NCBI RefSeq assembly: GCF_000695625.1
Contig: NZ_JMQI01000014.1
Span: forward strand, 124,001 to 188,000
DNA: 64,000 bases
From: Amycolatopsis rifamycinica
Lineage (GTDB): Bacteria > Actinomycetota > Actinomycetes > Mycobacteriales > Pseudonocardiaceae
Direction: 5' to 3'
Part shown: piece after piece, positions 60,920 to 64,000 of the stretch
How the letters are laid out: every line of letters starts with the position of its first letter
Position numbering within the stretch: position 1 is the stretch's first letter
Notes under the pieces: model-generated
What the model saw: the letters and a program-made list of their open reading frames with translations, nothing else
What the model was told of the DNA's origin: nothing
Databases searched by the model: none
Position numbers and translations under genes: made by a program

Positions 60920-61900
60920 GTGACCGCGCAAGCCACCGCCCCGGCCCCGCTGCACCTGGTGCTCGGGGAGGAAGAACTGCTGATCGAGCGGGCTGTCCGC
61001 GAGACGCTCGCCGCCGCCCGCGCGGTGGACTCCACCGCCGAGCTGACCCGGGCCCGGGTGTCCGATCTCACAGCGCCCGAGCTGGCCGAACTGGTCAGCC
61101 CGTCGCTGTTCAGCGAGGGCCGGGTGATCGTCCTCGAGTCGGCGCAGGACATCTCGCAGGAGCTGGCGGACGCCGTTACGTCCTACCTGAAGGACCCGGC
61201 CGACGGGGTCGTGCTCGTCGTCGTGCACACCGGCGGCGGCCGCAGCAAGGCCGGCAAGTCGCTGCCGGCGGTGCTGAAGAAGGCCGGCGCCGAGGTCACC
61301 GAGTGCCCGAAGCTGACCAAGCCGGCCGAGCGGGAGCAGTTCGTGCGCCACGAGGTGCGCCGGGTGGGCGGCAAGATCGACCCGGCGGGAGTCGCCGCCC
61401 TTCTCGACGCCGTGGGCTCTGACCTGCGGGAACTTTCCTCGGCGGCGACGCAGCTGGTCGCGGACACGGACGGCGCCGTCGACGCCGACGCGGTCCGCCG
61501 CTACCACCGCGGCCGCGCCGACGTGACCGGGTTCGCCGTCGCGGAGAAGGCGGTCGGCGGCGACCGCGCGGCGGCCCTGGAGTCGCTGCGCTGGGCGATG
61601 CAGCTGGGCGTTCCGCACGTCCTGGTCGCCGACGCGCTGGCCGACGCGGTCCGCACGATCGCGCGGGTCTCGGGGGCCGGACGGGGCAACCCGAACCAGC
61701 TGGCGGGCGAGCTGGGCATGCCGCCGTGGAAGATCCGCAAGGCGCAGGGGCAGTCCCGCGGCTGGAACCCCGACGGCCTGGCGATGGCGATGCGCGTGGT
61801 CGCGCGGCTGAACGCCGAGGTCAAGGGCGTGGCGGCGGACCCGGGCTACGCGCTGGAGCGAGCGGTCCTCGAGGTGGCCGCGGCGAAGGGCGACCGCTGA
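60920..61900 (+). CDS. holA: DNA polymerase III subunit delta
   Basis: Clamp-loader subunit that opens the beta clamp; 326 residues. HLVLGEEELLIERAVRETL at the N-terminus, the LTAPELAELVSPSLFSEGRV block and LRELSSAATQLVADT near 185 are the family pattern; the C-terminal domain (VLVADALADAVRTIARVS, PPWKIRKAQGQSRGW) is the collar. GTG 60920 follows GAGAGG. holA followed by converging rpsT is a conserved actinobacterial arrangement. The 150 bases between the riboswitch and holA show no further feature beyond a presumed promoter. Confidence 0.93.
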   Translation: MTAQATAPAPLHLVLGEEELLIERAVRETLAAARAVDSTAELTRARVSDLTAPELAELVSPSLFSEGRVIVLESAQDISQELADAVTSYLKDPADGVVLVVVHTGGGRSKAGKSLPAVLKKAGAEVTECPKLTKPAEREQFVRHEVRRVGGKIDPAGVAALLDAVGSDLRELSSAATQLVADTDGAVDADAVRRYHRGRADVTGFAVAEKAVGGDRAAALESLRWAMQLGVPHVLVADALADAVRTIARVSGAGRGNPNQLAGELGMPPWKIRKAQGQSRGWNPDGLAMAMRVVARLNAEVKGVAADPGYALERAVLEVAAAKGDR

Positions 61901-61929
61901 CCGTTGCCGGGCAGGCCCCGGACATGAAG

Positions 61930-61955
61930 AAGGCCCCGGCCGAAGCCGGGGCCTT
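61930..61955. terminator. bidirectional terminator between holA and rpsT
   Basis: AAGGCCCCGGC and GCCGGGGCCTT form a perfect 11-bp stem with a CGAA tetraloop. Lying between converging stops (holA 61900, rpsT 61973), it can end transcription from both sides. Confidence 0.85.
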
Positions 61956-61972
61956 CCCAGAAATCAACCAGC

Positions 61973-62233
61973 TCAGAGCGCGTTGACGCGCTTCGCCAGC
62001 GCCGACTTCTTGTTGGCGGCCTGGTTGGCGTGGATGACGCCCTTCGAGACGGCCTTGTCCAGCTTCTGGGCGGCGTCGCGCTGCAGCTCGACGGCCTTGG
62101 CCTTGTCGCCGGCCTCGGCGGCTTCGCGGACCTTGCGGATCGCGGTCTTCACCGAGGACCGGATCGCCTGGTTGCGCTGACGCGCCTTCTCGTTCGTCGT
62201 GATGCGCTTGATCTGCGACTTGATGTTGGCCAT
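61973..62233 (-). CDS. rpsT: 30S ribosomal protein S20
   Basis: Small-subunit protein binding 16S rRNA; 86 residues, standard length. [20 protein letters not shown] and [20 protein letters not shown] are the typical basic helices. ATG 62233 has AGGAGTTG upstream. It stands alone on the minus strand facing holA, as in mycobacteria. Confidence 0.98.
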   Translation of the reverse strand: MANIKSQIKRITTNEKARQRNQAIRSSVKTAIRKVREAAEAGDKAKAVELQRDAAQKLDKAVSKGVIHANQAANKKSALAKRVNAL

Positions 62234-62400
62234 AGGGCAACTCCTGTTTCACTCGGTGAGATTCGCCGCCGCGCTGAAGTGGCCCCGCTCGGAACGAGCC
62301 GGTTTCCTCCATGACGGAATGCCGCACGGGCAGCGAGCGACAACTTTAACAGCCGGGCCCGCGGCGCCCGGAGCCGGGAGTACCGTGGACGGCGGTAGTG

Positions 62401-62530
62401 CCTAGGGTTCCGTCGCCGGCCGAGCAGCCCGCACCACACAACCAGGACCGGCGGGTCTGGTCCGAGCGGCACCATCGGCGGGCTCGGACGGCCGGTCGTT
62501 CATCTGACGGGGCAAAAGCCTGGAGGACCC
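62401..62530 (+). promoter_or_regulatory. ykkC-class riboswitch (probably guanidine-I)
   Basis: The leader holds the conserved ykkC blocks in order: CTAGGGTTCCG (62402-62412), GGTCCGAG (62459-62466), and ACGGGGCAAAAGCC (62507-62520) followed by TGGAGGA. A -10-like TACCGT lies at 62381-62386. Downstream, GGACCC (62525-62530) can pair with GGGTCC (62555-62560), stacked on GTTTCGCG/CGCGAAAC, which would hide the ribosome site GGAAGGGG before the GTG at 62562. Guanidine-I is most likely by sequence; the ppGpp, PRPP and ADP variants of this class cannot be excluded by eye. The rest of the 328-base gap is the rpsT promoter side. Confidence 0.8.
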
Positions 62531-62561
62531 GGTTTCGCGCGCGCGAAACGGAAGGGGTCCC

Positions 62562-63425
62562 GTGAACGCCACCGCCTTGTCCCTCGTCCTCATCGCCGCC
62601 GTCGTGCACGCCGCCTGGAACCTCGCCGCCAAGCGGGTCACCTCCGGGGGCACCCAGTTCGTCTGGCTGTACTACACCGCCGGCGCCGTTCTGCTGCTCC
62701 CGGTGACGATCGTGCTGCTCGTCGCGGAGCACCACCGTCCACAGTGGAGCTGGCTGCTCGCCGCCGCGGTCACCGCCGTCCTGCACATCGCCTACGGCAT
62801 CGTCCTCCAGCGCGGGTACCGCGTCGGTGACCTCTCCGTCGTCTACCCCGTCGCGCGCGGCACCGGGCCGCTGCTGTCGGTGCTGGCCGCCGTCCTGGTG
62901 CTCGGCGAGCGGCCCGGTTGGCTCGGCCTGCTCGGCGCGTTCCTGGTCGTCGCCGGGGTGCTGGTGATCAGCACCGGCCGCAAAGCGGAGGACCCCCGGG
63001 CGGTCAAGGCGGGGATCCTCTACGGCCTGCTGACCGGCGCCGTCATCGCCGGCTACACGCTCTGGGACGCGCACTCGGTGACCGGCCTCGGCGTGCCGCC
63101 GGTCGTCTACTTCGGCCTCGGCTCGATCCTGCAGAGCGTGCTGGTGGTCCCCGGCGCTCTGGCCGATCGCGGCGAGGTGACGCGGATCTGGCGCGAACAG
63201 CGCCGCGAAGTCCTCCTCGTCGCGGTCCTGTCGCCGATCGCCTACATCCTCGTGCTGTTCGCCCTCACCATGGCGCCGGTCAGCCTGGTCGCCCCCGCCC
63301 GGGAGCTGAGCATCGTGCTCGGCGGCCTCGCCGCCTGGCTGGTCCTGGGTGAGCGTGACGCCGTGCGGCGGCTCGCCGGGTCGGCCATCGTGCTCTCCGG
63401 CATCGCCGCGATTGCGGCCGCCTGA
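62562..63425 (+). CDS. EamA/DMT family transporter
   Basis: A 287-residue carrier with ten transmembrane helices in two EamA repeats (first starts VLIAAVVHAAWNLAAKRV; second GILYGLLTGAVIAGYTLWDA). GRGYRVGDLSVVYPVARGTG-like YRVGDLSVVYPVARGTGPLL closes repeat 1 and LTMAPVSLVAPARELSIVLG the matching part of repeat 2, the usual glutamate/proline-rich signature of the family. The ykkC-class riboswitch directly upstream suggests export of guanidinium or a related small compound; this is inference from the leader. GTG 62562 is the start favoured by the ribosome site. Confidence 0.9.
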   Translation: MNATALSLVLIAAVVHAAWNLAAKRVTSGGTQFVWLYYTAGAVLLLPVTIVLLVAEHHRPQWSWLLAAAVTAVLHIAYGIVLQRGYRVGDLSVVYPVARGTGPLLSVLAAVLVLGERPGWLGLLGAFLVVAGVLVISTGRKAEDPRAVKAGILYGLLTGAVIAGYTLWDAHSVTGLGVPPVVYFGLGSILQSVLVVPGALADRGEVTRIWREQRREVLLVAVLSPIAYILVLFALTMAPVSLVAPARELSIVLGGLAAWLVLGERDAVRRLAGSAIVLSGIAAIAAA

Positions 63426-63448
63426 GCCCGTCCGGTAGGGATGGTCGG

Positions 63449-63823
63449 ATGGAGATCCTGAAGAGCCGGCTGCTGATCCGCCCGCGCGACGCGGCCGCGT
63501 CCACGGCGTTCTACCGCGACACCCTCGGCCTGGCCGTGGAGCGGGAATTCCCCGGTGGCACCGTGTTCTTCCTCGGCCACGGCTCCCTGGAGGTCTCCGG
63601 CGCGGGCGAGACGGGCTCGTCGCCCGATCTGGTGCTCTGGCTGCAGGTGCGTGACCTCGCCGGCACCCTGGCCGAGCTCAAGGCGAAGGGGCTGAAGCCG
63701 GTGCGCGACGCCCGGCGTGAGCCGTGGGGCCTCGACGAAGCCTGGATCGCCGATCCGGACGGCACGCGCATCGTGCTGGTCGAGGTGCCCGAGGGCCACC
63801 CGATCCGCACGGACACCCGCTAG
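63449..63823 (+). CDS. VOC family protein (glyoxalase/bleomycin-resistance fold)
   Basis: A 124-residue protein with two beta-alpha-beta-beta-beta modules. LLIRPRDAAASTAFYRDTLG is the standard first half and EAWIADPDGTRIVLVEVPE the second, including a metal-ligand-like Glu. Members isomerise or sequester small molecules; the substrate is unknown. It follows the EamA gene by 23 bases and could be cotranscribed with it. Its stop overlaps the end of the converging methyltransferase gene. Confidence 0.88.
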   Translation: MEILKSRLLIRPRDAAASTAFYRDTLGLAVEREFPGGTVFFLGHGSLEVSGAGETGSSPDLVLWLQVRDLAGTLAELKAKGLKPVRDARREPWGLDEAWIADPDGTRIVLVEVPEGHPIRTDTR

Positions 63824-64000
63824 GCGGGCTTGACGGCGCGCAGCTGCGCGGCGAGCGCGGCGAACCCGGGCGGCTCCCAGGTCCAGGTCTGCAGGTCGGC
63901 GAAGCCCGCGGCGGCGGCTTCGTCGGCGAGGACGTGCCTGCTCACGGGCAGCCACTTCTCGTGCGCGGACAGCAGCAGCCGACCGCCGGGGCGCAGCACC
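63820..64000 (-). CDS. class I SAM-dependent methyltransferase, C-terminal fragment
   Basis: Sixty codons of a gene running out of the window. VLRPGGRLLLSAHEKWLPVS and then the tail GFADLQTWTWEPPGFAALAA show the post-motif-II strand (LRPGGRLLLS) typical of class I methyltransferases. The motif I region lies beyond the window. Stop (plus-strand CTA 63820-63822) overlaps the VOC stop by four bases. The substrate is unknown. Confidence 0.75.
   Translation of the reverse strand, partial: VLRPGGRLLLSAHEKWLPVSRHVLADEAAAAGFADLQTWTWEPPGFAALAAQLRAVKPA

Overview
The window is chromosomal DNA of a high-G+C actinomycete. Strong GC bias at third codon positions, many GTG starts, GTGA/ATGA stop-start overlaps, a mycothiol-dependent enzyme, and gene order shared with Mycobacterium tuberculosis around clpX-valS-folC-ndk-rne-obg-proB-nadD-comEA-holA-rpsT all point this way. 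The best guess is a Pseudonocardiaceae member, probably Amycolatopsis-like; the genus is inferred from gene content, not proven. I see no phage, insertion sequence, CRISPR array, tRNA or rRNA gene.

Layout. 1-3500: end of clpX, a small membrane protein, a MEDS/ATPase anti-sigma-type regulator, a secreted esterase and a TetR regulator. 3500-12900: a carotenoid oxygenase facing the TetR gene across a clear operator, then a formate/oxalate-flavoured block (fdhD, an OFA-type MFS transporter with a 41-residue companion protein, an SDR, and an FdhF/YdeP molybdopterin oxidoreductase), interrupted by an LCP cell-wall ligase and a DUF3558 lipoprotein. 12900-16100: MarR plus MFS efflux pair and two membrane proteins sharing an N-terminal motif. 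16158-45873: the conserved backbone valS, folC-DUF4233, ndk, rne, rplU-rpmA-obgE-proB, separated by accessory genes (TetR/NAD(P)-binding pairs, GDSL lipase, methyltransferase, penicillin-acylase-type amidase, PhoD, a mycothiol-dependent enzyme, a glycosidase-phosphoesterase fusion, an ABC-2 exporter and a subtilisin-like lipoprotein). 45874-52063: repeat array, SDR remnant, small monooxygenase, argS, a frameshifted MHS transporter, and a RecQ helicase with a phosphoribosyltransferase tail. 52238-62233: nadD-rsfS-gpgP-octT-degV, comEA-comEC, thrC, holA, rpsT. 62400-64000: a riboswitch-controlled EamA transporter, a VOC protein and the end of a methyltransferase.

Regulation visible in DNA. A SAM-I riboswitch precedes thrC. 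A ykkC/guanidine-I-class riboswitch precedes the EamA transporter and is followed by a hairpin that would cover its ribosome-binding site. Inverted-repeat operators lie beside three TetR genes and one MarR gene. A perfect CRP-type palindrome lies between recQ and nadD. Several strong hairpin terminators separate converging genes.

The least explained structure is a set of five intergenic arrays made of two related repeat families (core ACGCGTG) with a strict 21-bp period, two helical turns. They always lie just past a stop codon and four of the five sit between converging gene ends; two of the arrays switch orientation in the middle. I know of no named element that matches them.
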